A stretch of 64,000 nt of DNA from Oricola indica (GTDB lineage Bacteria; Pseudomonadota; Alphaproteobacteria; Rhizobiales; Rhizobiaceae): contig NZ_JAINFJ010000001.1 of NCBI RefSeq assembly GCF_019966595.1, positions 1-64,000 of the forward strand, in the 5' to 3' direction. Positions 37,278 through 47,013 of this stretch are shown in pieces. The stretch's first letter is position 1. Each line of letters opens with the position of its first letter. The notes under the pieces were generated by a model that saw nothing but the letters and a program-made list of their open reading frames with translations, had not been told where the DNA came from and searched no databases. The translations under genes were made by a program, and so were the position numbers.

Positions 37278-37641
37278 CGGACCGGGCTTCATGCACGACA
37301 CGCACCTCGACATGATCGAGAACGCCAGGCACCGGCGCGTTCGGTTTGCGAACGGTAATGTCGGCGGTGACGATCTGCGGAAACCGCCGGCAAAGCGCCT
37401 TTGCGATCTCCAGCGCGATGGCCTCGATCAGGAACCGGCGTTCGCCCGTGACGATTTTCTCGATCTCCTGGAAAGCGACGCCGTAATCCACCGTCCCTTC
37501 GATACTGTCCTTTTCGAGCGCATCGCCGGGATCGACGGTCAGGACGGCATCGACATAAAAGCGTTGGCCGAGAAACTCCTCCTGCTCGAACACGCCGTGA
37601 CGCGCGAAGAACGCGCAGTTCATCATCCTGATCTGGTACAT
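37270..37641 (-). CDS. folB: Dihydroneopterin aldolase
   Basis: A 123-residue enzyme that converts dihydroneopterin to hydroxymethyl-dihydropterin and glycolaldehyde. The start MYQIRMMNCAFFARHGVFEQE carries the family ARHGVxxxE motif, and TVDYGVAFQEIEKI is the second landmark. It overlaps folK and follows folP by 28 bases, in pathway order with the enzymes that use its product. Confidence 0.94.
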   Translation of the reverse strand: MYQIRMMNCAFFARHGVFEQEEFLGQRFYVDAVLTVDPGDALEKDSIEGTVDYGVAFQEIEKIVTGERRFLIEAIALEIAKALCRRFPQIVTADITVRKPNAPVPGVLDHVEVRVVHEARSDG

Positions 37642-37669
37642 CACGCGGAAATTTCCCGTTTGCAGGCGC

Positions 37670-38536
37670 TCATCGCGCGGGCCGTTGCGCAATCATAGCA
37701 TCCGCGACGACAAGCGCATCGTGATTGATCGCGACATCGTGCACGCGAAAGACGGCGGCGCCGGCCGCCCGAAGCAACGCAGTCGTCGCCGCGGTTCCCG
37801 CATCGCGCTCGGCCGCGTCGCGCCCCGTGGCATGGCCGATGAAGCGCTTTCGGCTCGTGCCGACCAGGATCGGGTAGCCAAGCGCATGCAGTTCCGCGAA
37901 CCGGGCCATCAATGTAAAGTTTTCCGCCGGGTCCTTCGCGAAACCAAAGCCGGGATCGAGCACGATCTGCGCATCGTCGATGCCGGCCTTTGCGGCAATC
38001 TCCAGCGAGGTCTCGAAAAAGGCGACCTGATCCTCGATGACATCCGGCAGCTTTTCGCGTTCGCGACCCGTATGCATGATGCAAAGCCCCGCCCCGGTCG
38101 CCGCCGCGACACGGGCGATATCGGGCTCGCGCTGCAGCCCCCACACGTCATTGACGATATGCGCGCCTGCGAGGACGGCCTTTTCCGCGGTTTCGGCACG
38201 GTAGGTGTCGATCGACAGCACCGCATCCGGCAAGGCCTCGGTAACCGCCGCAATGGCCGGCAAGACGCGGGCCTGTTCGGTCTCTCCATCGACAGGATCA
38301 CCGCCGGGCCGCGTGCTTTCGCCACCGATGTCGAGAATGGCCGCGCCGCCTTCGGCCATCGCCGCCGCATGCGCCACGACATCCTCGACGCCCTCGAAAC
38401 GGCCGCCGTCGGAAAAGCTGTCCGGCGTGACGTTGAGAATGCCCATCAACACGCCCGCCGGCCCGAGCGTCAGCTCTCGGCCATGCGCGAGCGCCCACCG
38501 GTGCGGGGAAAAGACGTCATTTCGGGGAGGTGTCAC
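37670..38536 (-). CDS. folP: Dihydropteroate synthase
   Basis: A 288-residue TIM-barrel enzyme that joins p-aminobenzoate to hydroxymethyl-dihydropterin pyrophosphate; it is the sulfonamide target. Pterin- and phosphate-binding signatures are GILNVTPDSFSDGG (about 32-45), DIGGESTRPGG (about 68-78), ILVGTSRKRFIG and FRVHDV. The ferredoxin gene lies 26 bases upstream, and folB 28 bases downstream. Confidence 0.96.
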   Translation of the reverse strand: MTPPRNDVFSPHRWALAHGRELTLGPAGVLMGILNVTPDSFSDGGRFEGVEDVVAHAAAMAEGGAAILDIGGESTRPGGDPVDGETEQARVLPAIAAVTEALPDAVLSIDTYRAETAEKAVLAGAHIVNDVWGLQREPDIARVAAATGAGLCIMHTGREREKLPDVIEDQVAFFETSLEIAAKAGIDDAQIVLDPGFGFAKDPAENFTLMARFAELHALGYPILVGTSRKRFIGHATGRDAAERDAGTAATTALLRAAGAAVFRVHDVAINHDALVVADAMIAQRPAR

Positions 38537-38562
38537 GGGCTGCCCGGTGGTCGCGGACCCGG

Positions 38563-38883
38563 TCAGGCCTGCTGCTCAGGGACGTGGACGACGAGGCCGT
38601 CCAGCTCATCCGTCATCTTGATCTGGCAGGAAAGACGCGAAACCGGCTTCGGCTCGAAGGCGAAATCCAGCATGTCCTCTTCCATAACGTCGGGCTTTCC
38701 GACAGTCTCGGTCCAGCTATCGTCCACATAGACATGACAAGTCGCACAGGCACAGGCACCGCCGCATTCCGCCTCGATACCCGGAACGCTGTTCTTCACG
38801 GCATTTTCCATGACCGTCGAACCGGTCTCGGCATCAATTTCAAAACGGGTGCCGTCAAACGCGACAACGGTCAACTTCGGCAT
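38563..38883 (-). CDS. Adrenodoxin-type [2Fe-2S] ferredoxin
   Basis: A 106-residue electron carrier. The cluster cysteines sit in [19 protein letters not shown] (Cys-x5-Cys-x2-Cys) and in SRLSCQI near the C-terminus. Of two adjacent ATGs the second has GGAG at the better spacing. Such ferredoxins serve iron-sulfur cluster assembly, heme A synthesis or P450 systems. It precedes folP with 26 bases between, so it is the first gene of the folate unit. Confidence 0.93.
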   Translation of the reverse strand: MPKLTVVAFDGTRFEIDAETGSTVMENAVKNSVPGIEAECGGACACATCHVYVDDSWTETVGKPDVMEEDMLDFAFEPKPVSRLSCQIKMTDELDGLVVHVPEQQA

Positions 38884-39018
38884 CATGCTCTCCGGATGGG
38901 TCAACGGGCGATAATGGTGATAATGCCGCGACTTAACCGGACAACCGGCAAAGTCAACCGGCAGGCGCCGGAATGAGCCTGAAATGCCTTCAAGCGGTCG
39001 ATTTGCCGCGATTGCGGA

Positions 39019-39390
39019 TTAACGCAGCAGCGAGGCGATATAGTCGCGAACGGTTTCGACTTCCCTCAGGAGAGCCGTTACCGGAGCGGTATTGTCCGGG
39101 TCGCTTTCGATCAGCATCGCCTGATCCGCAAGTCCGAAAGCGCCGATCGCGCGTGCCGCACCCTTGAGCGTGTGCGCCTGGCGTTTTCGGAAATCGCAGT
39201 CGGACGAGGAGCGCAGATCGTTGCCGAGAATCGCGGCCTGCTTGGCGAAAAGTCGCAGAACCTCCTCCTCGAGCGCACGATCGCCACCGGTCTGGCGCGC
39301 GAGAAAAACGAGATCCACCGGCCTGTGTTCCCCGCGCAGTTCGCAGGGTGTGTCCGGCGGGGCGAAAATTGGAGCGGTGTTCATAACCAT
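39019..39390 (-). CDS. Orphan histidine-phosphotransfer (HPt) domain protein
   Basis: A 123-residue protein. The four-helix HPt motif has phosphoacceptor His73 in RQAHTLKGAARAIGAFGL. It lacks kinase and receiver domains. It could act as a phosphorelay intermediate, but it is not ChpT, which has a different ATPase-like fold. The SixA-type phosphatase and CckA coded in the same block make a link thinkable. It is divergent from the GPR gene. Confidence 0.85.
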   Translation of the reverse strand: MVMNTAPIFAPPDTPCELRGEHRPVDLVFLARQTGGDRALEEEVLRLFAKQAAILGNDLRSSSDCDFRKRQAHTLKGAARAIGAFGLADQAMLIESDPDNTAPVTALLREVETVRDYIASLLR

Positions 39391-39692
39391 TCATTTCCCC
39401 TGTTGACCCTTTCACGATGATGTCACCCAAAGATGGCCGAGGAGTTAACCACTTCCGTGATTACAAAGACGTGCGGGACAGTCGATGGCCCTTTCGACCG
39501 GCGTTAACTTTATCTTTAAACTTTTGCGGATTGGGCCAATCGCGAGTTCCAATTGGAAAAGTGTCCCGTTACGATACGGGTTCACATCAGGACACATCGT
39601 GACCACAGTTGTGCCCTGTTTCAGTGTGAGTGACGGGTCTCTGATCGGACCCGGCGGCATTGCGCCGGAAATAGTATTTGAGTGAGGCGGGA
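39391..39692 (+). promoter_or_regulatory. Divergent promoter region of the HPt and GPR genes, with a CtrA-like half-match
   Basis: About 300 bases with no gene. TTAA at 39504 and TTAAAC at 39516 are separated by 8 bases, one more than the CtrA full site TTAA-N7-TTAAC. GTTAACC also occurs near 39446. Given that the flanking gene codes a polarity protein, CtrA control is worth testing, but the match is imperfect. Confidence 0.25.
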
Positions 39693-42600
39693 ATGGCTGT
39701 GAACAAAAACGCTGCAAATATCGATCGCGATATGGAAGCGGCGCTTGAGGAGGCTCTGGAAGCGGGTCTGGACGACGAGATCGCACTCGACGACGAATTG
39801 TCGCTCGACGATTTCGAAAATCAGGTCGCGGCCGCCGCCAGCGAGCTTGCCGAGGAGAACAAGCAGTCCTCTTCCAAATCGGGACAATCGAAGCCGGCGC
39901 AATCCAAGTCGGCTCCGGCCAAATCGCCCGCGGCAAAGGCGCCCCCTGCCAAATCGGCGCCGCCAAAGCCGGAATCCCGTGCTCCGCAGATGCGCGCGCC
40001 TGCTCCGAAGGCCAAGACGGATGCACCGAAGCGCCGTGCCGAGACCCCTTCCTTCAATCCCGCGAATGACGACGACACGCAGCGCGATTACGCCGCGATC
40101 CTGTCGCGTCTTCGCAATGGCCCGTCGGGACGGCCGCATCTTACTGCGATCATCGTAAGCGTCTTGTGGGCGATCGCCGGTCTGCTGCTCGCACAGAGCA
40201 TGTACGATTCCGGCGTCGCGGCGATCTTCACGCCGGACGGCCTGCGCAATTCGCCGGGCGCCGTCGCCCTTCTCGTCTCGATCATTGTGCCGATCCTCGG
40301 TTTCTTCGCGATTTCCTCGATGGTGCGGCGGACGCAGGAAATGCGCTTCACCGCCCATTCCATGAGCGAAATCGCCCTGCGCCTAGCCGAGCCTGAAACG
40401 CTTGCGCAGGAACGCATCGTCACAGTCGGCCAGGCTGTGCGCCGCGAAGTCGCCGCCATGGGCGAAGGCATCGAACGCACCATCGCGCGCGCCAGCGAAC
40501 TCGAAGCGCTGATGCAGTCGGAGGTTTCCGAGCTCGAACGCGCCTATACCGACAACGAAGCGCGCGTGCGCTCCCTGCTTACCGACCTCGGCGACGAGCG
40601 CGAGGGTATCGTCACCCACGCGGAACGGCTGCGTGCCTCCATCGCCGGTGCGCATGAGCAGCTGCGCGACGAACTGACAGGGTCGGCGGACTTCATTCGC
40701 GACAATGTCCGCAACGCCTCGACCCAGCTGACCATGTCCCTCAATGAGGCAGGCCAGTCGCTCATCGGCCGCATGGATCAGTCCAGCAAGGCGGTCAACG
40801 AGACCATCGCCGCGCGCCTCGACGAGGTTTCCAACCGTATCTCCAATTCCGGCGAGGCCTTCGCCAGCCTGATCGACATGCGCATCGCCAATCTGAGCGA
40901 GCAGACCGACGAGGCCTCAAGCCGCCTCGCGGAATCGCTGGAATCGCGCGCAACCGGCCTCGTGACGCTGCTTTCCAGCACCGCGACGAACATGACGGAC
41001 GAGTTTGACCAGCGCATGGCAAGCCTGGAGGAGACCTTCAACTCCCGCGGCAAGCACCTGCTCGACGACTTCGAAACCCGCGTGCAGGCGATCAATCACG
41101 GCACCGAGAAGCTCAATTCGGCACTCGACGCCCGCGCCCGCCAGATCAACGAGACGCTTCTGGAGCGCACCCGCGCCATCGCCGAGACCTATGCTCACGG
41201 CAATGCGCAGGCCGGTGTCATCGCCGACAAGGCGCGCCAGGCCTTCACCGAGCAGACCGAGTCCATGGAAACGTCGCTGTCGGCGATCCTGGAAGAGAAG
41301 TCGACCGCATTCGCCGACAAGCTGACCGCGATCACCTCCGGCACCGCCGATGCGATCGAGCTCAAGACGGGCGACTTCCTCGGCCGTCTCGACGAGAAGA
41401 CGACCGCGATCTACGGCGCCGTCGGTCACACCACCGAAAAGCTCTCGGCGGCCGTCGATCTGGAAACGGCCCGCATCGGCGAGACACTGGATTCGCGCAC
41501 GCAGGCCCTCACCGACGAACTCGGCCGCAAGGTCGAGGAATTCAGCGGTACGCTCGACTCGCGCTCCGACGAATTCGCGCGCACGGCGACGCAGTTCGGC
41601 CAGGCCTTCGACGCCCAGGCGGAACTGCTCATCGACCGCGTCAGCGGCTACTCCTCGCAGCTGACCGAGGCTCTGGACGAGAAGGCGCAGATGCTCAACA
41701 GCAGCGCTTCGTCGTTCCGTGAATCGATCGAGGCACAGGTGGAGTCGGTCGCGGCAAGGCTGCATGAACGCGCGGCCGAGTTCGAAGCCAACACGGCCCG
41801 CTTCGACCAGAACATCATCGGCCTCACCGACACGCTCGGCAATCGCCTTCAGGAAGGCACGGCACAGTTCGAGGCCACAGCACAGCAGGTCGATCGCAAT
41901 ATCGGCACCTTGACCGAGAACCTGTCCGAGCGCCTGCTCCAGCACAATTCGCTGTTCGAGGACAAGACGGCGCAGATCGGCGAGAACATCGGTTCGCTGA
42001 CCGAAAACCTGTCCGAGCGGCTGATGCAGCACACGGCGCTGTTCGAGGACAAGACCGCACAGATTGGCGAGAACATCGGCTCGATGACCGAGAACATGTC
42101 CGAGCGTCTGATGCAGCAAACGGCGCTGCTCGAGGACAAGACCGCGCAGATCGGCGAGAACATCGGTTCGCTGACCGAGAACATGTCCGAGCGGTTGATG
42201 CAGCACACGGCAATGTTCGAGGACAAGACCGCACAGATCGGCGAGAATATCGGTTCGCTGACCGAGAGCATGTCCGAGCGGTTGATGCAGCACACGGCAA
42301 TGTTCGAGGACAAATCGGCGGTCTTTGGCGAAAGCGTTGGCGCTCTGGCCGACCGTCTGGCCGAACACCTGTCGGAAAACACGGGCAAGCTCACCTCCGT
42401 CCTGGAGGAGAAGACCGCGTTCCTCGACACCTCGCTGGACGAGAAGACCCTGCGTCTCACCGAATCGCTGAGCCAGCGTTCGAGCGACCTCGTTGCGGAA
42501 ATCTCGAGCGCGACCAATGCGCTGGAAACAGCGATGAACGAGAGCAATGCGCGTCTGGAAGCTCTTCTGAGCGACAAGGCCGGCGGGCTTCAGGCGGCAG

Positions 42601-44861
42601 TCGAGGAGCGCACCAACTCCGCGATCGTTGCGCTGTCGCGCAGCACCGAGGCGCTGGAAGCCCTGTTCGAGCAGAACACCGGCATCGTCGACGAGCGCGC
42701 GGAAACGATGCGCAAGGCGCTCTCGCTCGGTATCGAGAACGTCCGCAAGACGCTGGAAGACAGCGCCGGCCTCGTTGCGCGCACGCTGCGTGACAGTGTC
42801 GCCGTTGCCCGTGTCGAACTCGAAGAAGAAGCTGCCAAGGTCGGCGAAAACATCAACACCCATGGCCGGGACTTCTCCTCGCAGCTCGCCAAGCAACTTG
42901 CCGACAACCAGGCGAGGATCGCCGAGGAACTGGCAGCCAACGAACAGCGCCTGTCCAGCCAGGCGGAACTGATCCGCAACCAGGCCGAGGAAATGCTCGA
43001 GTCCTTCCAGACCCGCGCCAACGACGCCACCAAGGGTATCGGCGGCTCGACCGAGGAAGCCCTATCCTCCTTCGTCGAACGCACCCAGGAGATGTCGGAG
43101 CTGCTCTCTTCTCATACGAAGGGGCTCGAGGATCTCATCGAGAACTCGACGCGGCCGCTGCTCGAACGCCTCACCGGCGACGGGTCCAAGCTTGCCGAAC
43201 AGCTCGAACAGGCGACCACCGCGGCCACCGAACGCCTCAAGGCCGAAAATGCGGCGCTCATCACCGCGATCGCGCGCCGCACGGCCGACACGGTCTCTGC
43301 CGTGGAACAGGCCCAGAGCGGCCTGATCGAGAATGTCGACAACCTGATCAATCGCCTGACGTCTTCGAGCTCAAATCTCGGCGAACTGATCTCGCAGGCC
43401 GCGAACAATCTCGGCCAGCTCGACGGCCGGCTCGTGGAGACGACGACGGACTTCGCCGACAAGGCGAACCGTGCTGCCGATTCCATCGCCAACTCGGTCA
43501 ACGTTCTCGACAACAACATGGGCAAGCTTGGCGAAGTGTCCGGCAAGACACTGGAAGAAGTCGCTTCCATCGCCGCGCGCTTCGAGGAGCATGGCAAGGT
43601 TCTCGCCTCCGCCTCGGAACTCCTGAACACCGCGCAGTCGGGCGTTTCCGGCAAGCTGGAAGAACGCCGCGAAGCGCTCGAAGCATTGTCTACGGGACTG
43701 GTCGGCAAGTCCGAGGAAATCGAGAAGCTGATGCGCTCCTTCGAATCGGTCGTGACCGAAGCCTTCGGCAAGGCCGAGGAGCGGACACGCAAATCCGCCG
43801 ACGAACTCACGGCCAAGCTGCGCGAAGCTGCCCAGGAAGCCGAAGGGACGGCGCGCTCCTCCGCGGCATCAGTATCTGAGAACGTGTCCGAAATCGTCGA
43901 ATCCGCGCTCAAGCGCTTCGAGGAGGCGACAACGGACATGCGCCGCGTCGCCGGCGAAATGAGCAAGGATCTCAGCGTGACCCGCGAGGAAGTCCGCAAG
44001 GGCATCTTCGAACTGCCCGAGGAAACGCGTGAATCGACCGGCGCGATGCGCCGTGCGGTCTCCGAGCAGATCAATGCGCTCAAGGAACTGTCGCGGATCG
44101 TCGAGAGCTCCGGACGTGCCTTCGATGTCGGCGGTGGCGGTGCGGAAAAGGCGGCAAAGCGCCCGGCTCCGCAACCGGCTCCCGCTCCGGCGCCCGCCCC
44201 TGCTCCGGCTCGCCAGGCCGCTCCGGCCGCTGCCGTGGCGACCGCTCCGGCTCCGGCCAAGCCGCAACAGCCGGCAGCAGCGCCGCAGCAGCGCCAGCAG
44301 CCGGCAACGGCGAAAGCCGCCGCTCCGGCCCAGTCCGCGCAGCTGCGCGGCAGCCATGGTGCGACGGAAAGCGCCCCGGCCCGCAATGAACAGGCGGGCA
44401 CGGACAAGGGCGAACAGTCCGGCGGTTGGGTGAGCGATCTGCTGCGCCGCGCCTCCAAGGAGGATCAGCCGGCACCGCGCGCACCACAGCGCGTGGACCA
44501 GCCGCGTGAACCGCTGCATGCCGTCGAATCGCTGAACTCGCTTTCGGTCGATATCGCCCGTGCGATCGACCATGATGCGGCGATCGAACTGTGGGAACGC
44601 TATCGCCGTGGAGAGCGCAACATCTTCACGCGCCGGCTCTACACGCTGAAGGGCCAGCAGACCTTTGACGAGATCAAGCGCAAATACGAAAGCGACAGCA
44701 CCTTCCGTGCATCGGTCGACCGCTATGTCGGCGATTTCGAGAAGCTGCTGCGCGACATCGCCAAGAACGACCGCGACAACATGATGACGCAGACCTATCT
44801 GTCCTCCGATACGGGCAAGGTCTACACCATGCTGGCGCATGCGGCGGGCAAGCTGAAATAA
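39693..44861 (+). CDS. Growth Pole Ring (GPR)-type giant apolipoprotein-like polar protein
   Basis: A 1722-residue protein. An acidic and then proline/lysine-rich N-terminal part (about 1-145) is followed by two membrane helices (about 150-170 and 189-209). From about 215 to 1470 there is a nearly unbroken alpha-helical region with apolipoprotein A1/A4/E-like repeats, including five 29-residue units. A proline/alanine linker (about 1480-1590) and a globular C-terminal part with FTRRLYTLKGQQTF follow. The layout fits GPR of Agrobacterium tumefaciens, which forms a ring at the growing pole. The ATG was chosen because GAGGCGGG precedes it. It ends at a strong terminator shared with the Mla operon. 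Confidence 0.8.
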   Translation: MAVNKNAANIDRDMEAALEEALEAGLDDEIALDDELSLDDFENQVAAAASELAEENKQSSSKSGQSKPAQSKSAPAKSPAAKAPPAKSAPPKPESRAPQMRAPAPKAKTDAPKRRAETPSFNPANDDDTQRDYAAILSRLRNGPSGRPHLTAIIVSVLWAIAGLLLAQSMYDSGVAAIFTPDGLRNSPGAVALLVSIIVPILGFFAISSMVRRTQEMRFTAHSMSEIALRLAEPETLAQERIVTVGQAVRREVAAMGEGIERTIARASELEALMQSEVSELERAYTDNEARVRSLLTDLGDEREGIVTHAERLRASIAGAHEQLRDELTGSADFIRDNVRNASTQLTMSLNEAGQSLIGRMDQSSKAVNETIAARLDEVSNRISNSGEAFASLIDMRIANLSEQTDEASSRLAESLESRATGLVTLLSSTATNMTDEFDQRMASLEETFNSRGKHLLDDFETRVQAINHGTEKLNSALDARARQINETLLERTRAIAETYAHGNAQAGVIADKARQAFTEQTESMETSLSAILEEKSTAFADKLTAITSGTADAIELKTGDFLGRLDEKTTAIYGAVGHTTEKLSAAVDLETARIGETLDSRTQALTDELGRKVEEFSGTLDSRSDEFARTATQFGQAFDAQAELLIDRVSGYSSQLTEALDEKAQMLNSSASSFRESIEAQVESVAARLHERAAEFEANTARFDQNIIGLTDTLGNRLQEGTAQFEATAQQVDRNIGTLTENLSERLLQHNSLFEDKTAQIGENIGSLTENLSERLMQHTALFEDKTAQIGENIGSMTENMSERLMQQTALLEDKTAQIGENIGSLTENMSERLMQHTAMFEDKTAQIGENIGSLTESMSERLMQHTAMFEDKSAVFGESVGALADRLAEHLSENTGKLTSVLEEKTAFLDTSLDEKTLRLTESLSQRSSDLVAEISSATNALETAMNESNARLEALLSDKAGGLQAAVEERTNSAIVALSRSTEALEALFEQNTGIVDERAETMRKALSLGIENVRKTLEDSAGLVARTLRDSVAVARVELEEEAAKVGENINTHGRDFSSQLAKQLADNQARIAEELAANEQRLSSQAELIRNQAEEMLESFQTRANDATKGIGGSTEEALSSFVERTQEMSELLSSHTKGLEDLIENSTRPLLERLTGDGSKLAEQLEQATTAATERLKAENAALITAIARRTADTVSAVEQAQSGLIENVDNLINRLTSSSSNLGELISQAANNLGQLDGRLVETTTDFADKANRAADSIANSVNVLDNNMGKLGEVSGKTLEEVASIAARFEEHGKVLASASELLNTAQSGVSGKLEERREALEALSTGLVGKSEEIEKLMRSFESVVTEAFGKAEERTRKSADELTAKLREAAQEAEGTARSSAASVSENVSEIVESALKRFEEATTDMRRVAGEMSKDLSVTREEVRKGIFELPEETRESTGAMRRAVSEQINALKELSRIVESSGRAFDVGGGGAEKAAKRPAPQPAPAPAPAPAPARQAAPAAAVATAPAPAKPQQPAAAPQQRQQPATAKAAAPAQSAQLRGSHGATESAPARNEQAGTDKGEQSGGWVSDLLRRASKEDQPAPRAPQRVDQPREPLHAVESLNSLSVDIARAIDHDAAIELWERYRRGERNIFTRRLYTLKGQQTFDEIKRKYESDSTFRASVDRYVGDFEKLLRDIAKNDRDNMMTQTYLSSDTGKVYTMLAHAAGKLK
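41913..42347 (+). repeat. Five tandem 87-bp (29-residue) repeats inside GPR
   Basis: Units begin at 41913, 42000, 42087, 42174 and 42261, each coding a variant of TENLSERLMQHTALFEDKTA plus QIGENIGSL. The last unit diverges at its end. Near-identity at DNA level shows recent expansion or homogenisation, while the rest of the coiled coil is diverged. Confidence 0.9.
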
Positions 44862-44885
44862 GCGCCGTCACGGTCTCTGGAAAAG

Positions 44886-44918
44886 AAAACCGCCGGGTCA
44901 GATTGACCCGGCGGTTTT
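44886..44918. terminator. Bidirectional terminator between GPR and the Mla-type operon
   Basis: AAAACCGCCGGGTCA and TGACCCGGCGGTTTT form a 15-bp perfect stem with a GAT loop, followed by GTTTTATC. Both flanking genes converge on it. Confidence 0.92.
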
Positions 44919-44950
44919 GTTTTATCTGCCGTTGAACGGAGGAAGAGGTA

Positions 44951-45544
44951 TCAGAGACGCGCGGTGACCCAGGCCACGATGTCGCGCGTAACGCTCTCGA
45001 AGGCCCGGTCGATGGCCGCGATGTAGGACGCGTTGTCCGATCCACCGGCGACGACCCGTTCCTCGAAAATTCGCTCGCTCGCGACGACGCCATTCCGGTC
45101 GTTGAGGATTTTCACGGCGATGGCGACATGCGCGGTGTTCGAGGCGGAATTGATGCCGAACGAGCGAATTTCCGTGACGATCTGGTAGTCGATCGCCAGC
45201 CCTTGCCCCGGAAGCCCGACGCCCTTGAAACGGTCCGAATTCTGGAACGCCTGCGCCAACCGGACCTGCACGAGGCGCGGCAGCCGGTCGCTCCACTGGG
45301 AGCGGCCGAGATAGCGGATCGTCAGCGGATCGGTCTGGACGACGATATTCTGGGAATCCAGCGCCTTGAGCGCCTGCGGTTCGGCCACGAGAATCTGCGT
45401 ACCGCGCCGCACGGGCGAGGCCTTGCTGATCGTCGGGACACCGAGTTCGTAGGTGTCGTCGCTCGGCATGACGCCGCCAATCGCGGCGCAGCCGCCAAGT
45501 ATGAAGGGCAACAGGGCCAGATGTCCGGTGCGCATCAGTCTCAT
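44951..45544 (-). CDS. ABC-type transport auxiliary lipoprotein (PqiC/YmbA-like)
   Basis: A 197-residue lipoprotein. The signal sequence ends in a lipobox LGGC with Cys19. The mature part carries the auxiliary-component domain, with IRYLGRSQWSDRLPRLVQVRL as its conserved segment. In MCE systems such lipoproteins sit at the outer membrane end. It is the last gene of the four-gene unit, 92 bases after the MCE gene. Confidence 0.85.
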   Translation of the reverse strand: MRLMRTGHLALLPFILGGCAAIGGVMPSDDTYELGVPTISKASPVRRGTQILVAEPQALKALDSQNIVVQTDPLTIRYLGRSQWSDRLPRLVQVRLAQAFQNSDRFKGVGLPGQGLAIDYQIVTEIRSFGINSASNTAHVAIAVKILNDRNGVVASERIFEERVVAGGSDNASYIAAIDRAFESVTRDIVAWVTARL

Positions 45545-45636
45545 GGCGTCGTCCTACACAACACGTTTCGCCGCCCCGGTCCTGCCCGGCGCCCGATCAA
45601 TCGACATCTGGTTTGATACCGCTCCGTCATCGACTG

Positions 45637-47010
45637 TCAACGCCTCGTCCGGCCGTTATAGGTTTTCACGTCACCGTCTCCGCCGAAGATCAGACGCTGC
45701 GGATTGCGTTCGAGATCGGTGATCGCTCGTTCGATCCGGCCGACCGAGCGTCTCGTCTCGTTGACCAGCGACTGCACGTCACGCAGCCCCTGCCCGGAAA
45801 ACCGCTCCAGCCCGGCCGACACCGAATTGACCCGTGTGTTCAGCGTCTCCGCGACCTCGCGGAACGCTTCAAGCGTCTTGCGCGTCTCGGCCATCAGCGA
45901 TTCACCCTCGTCGGACCCCAGCAGACCGTCAGCCTTCGCGAGAATGCCATCCACGCGCACCGATGCCGCGTTGAGCCGCTCCGCCATTTGCTGCGTGTTC
46001 GAGATGATCGCCTGGATATCTTCCTGGCGGTCGCCGATCCCCTCGGTCACTTTCTCGAACTCGGCAAGCGAGGCGCGCGCCGACTTTCCGGCCTCGGCCA
46101 TATTCTGCAGCGCGGATGTGATATCTTCGGGCGGCACCGCTGCCAGCACCGTGTCCAGCCTGTCGAACGTTCCGCTGATACGGCCTCCGACACCTTCAAG
46201 ATCGGTGGCGACGGCCGCGACCTTGTCGGCGACCTCCTGGAACTGGCCGGAAACGCCGTTCAGGTTTTCGGTGAACCCGTCGACATTGTCGACGATCGAG
46301 GACAGCTTGTCAGGATCGATCGCCGCAAGCAGGTTCTCGACGCCTTGCAAGGTGCCGTCCAGCTTGCCCGAGACATCGGCCAAAGCCTCGCCGACCCCGC
46401 CAACACCCTTGAGAAACGAGTCGATCTCGTCGGCATTGTTCTTCAACGCTTCACTGAAGGCGGCCGCATTCTCAAGTGTCTTGTTGAGCGGGTTCTGCGC
46501 GCCGCCGACGATCGACTCGAGGCTGCTGAGAACGCGATCGGTGCGCGTGAAAATGTCCTGCGCGGTCGCGAGCAGATTGTTGACGGCGGACGGATCGGCC
46601 CGGATGGTCGCGACCTTTCCCTGCTGTTCGGCCAGTTCGAAGATACTCGTTTCCGACTGGTCTCCGCCCTCGAATTCGATATGGGCGATGCCGGTGAGGC
46701 CCGTGAAGCCGAGGACCGCCTTGGTAGCGCGCGAAATCGGCAGATCGCGGCTGACGACGGTGCGCGCGATGACGAGCCGAGGATTGGTCTCGTCGAAGCT
46801 CAAACCGGTTACCTTGCCGACATCGATGCCGTTGAACTTCACAAGGCTGCCGACGCCCAGACCCGTTACCGAGCCTTCGATGACAACATCGAGCCGGGCG
46901 GTATCGCCTCCGGTATCGACGCGGGCCACCCAGTAGACGATCGCGAAACCCGCCAGGAAGACGAGAAGCGTGAAAGCACCGACGGTAACGTAATTTGCCT
47001 TGGTTTCCAT
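45637..47010 (-). CDS. MlaD-type MCE domain protein
   Basis: A 457-residue protein anchored by one N-terminal helix (about 8-28), then an MCE domain at about 38-115 with LGVGSLVKFNGIDVGKVTGL. The rest is a long helical region with hydrophobic heptads, expected to form a tube or needle across the periplasm. It is longer than E. coli MlaD and nearer to the longer MCE proteins. Likely role is lipid movement between the two membranes. It lies 3 bases behind the ATPase gene. Confidence 0.9.
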   Translation of the reverse strand: METKANYVTVGAFTLLVFLAGFAIVYWVARVDTGGDTARLDVVIEGSVTGLGVGSLVKFNGIDVGKVTGLSFDETNPRLVIARTVVSRDLPISRATKAVLGFTGLTGIAHIEFEGGDQSETSIFELAEQQGKVATIRADPSAVNNLLATAQDIFTRTDRVLSSLESIVGGAQNPLNKTLENAAAFSEALKNNADEIDSFLKGVGGVGEALADVSGKLDGTLQGVENLLAAIDPDKLSSIVDNVDGFTENLNGVSGQFQEVADKVAAVATDLEGVGGRISGTFDRLDTVLAAVPPEDITSALQNMAEAGKSARASLAEFEKVTEGIGDRQEDIQAIISNTQQMAERLNAASVRVDGILAKADGLLGSDEGESLMAETRKTLEAFREVAETLNTRVNSVSAGLERFSGQGLRDVQSLVNETRRSVGRIERAITDLERNPQRLIFGGDGDVKTYNGRTRR

Positions 47011-47013
47011 GTG

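Noticed and set aside
39500-39525. CtrA full site before GPR
   Set aside because: Spacing is 8 instead of 7 and the second half is TTAAAC; kept only as a weak note.
40917-42896. 659-codon open frame on the minus strand
   Set aside because: Antisense to the GPR gene; its repeats only mirror the GPR repeats.
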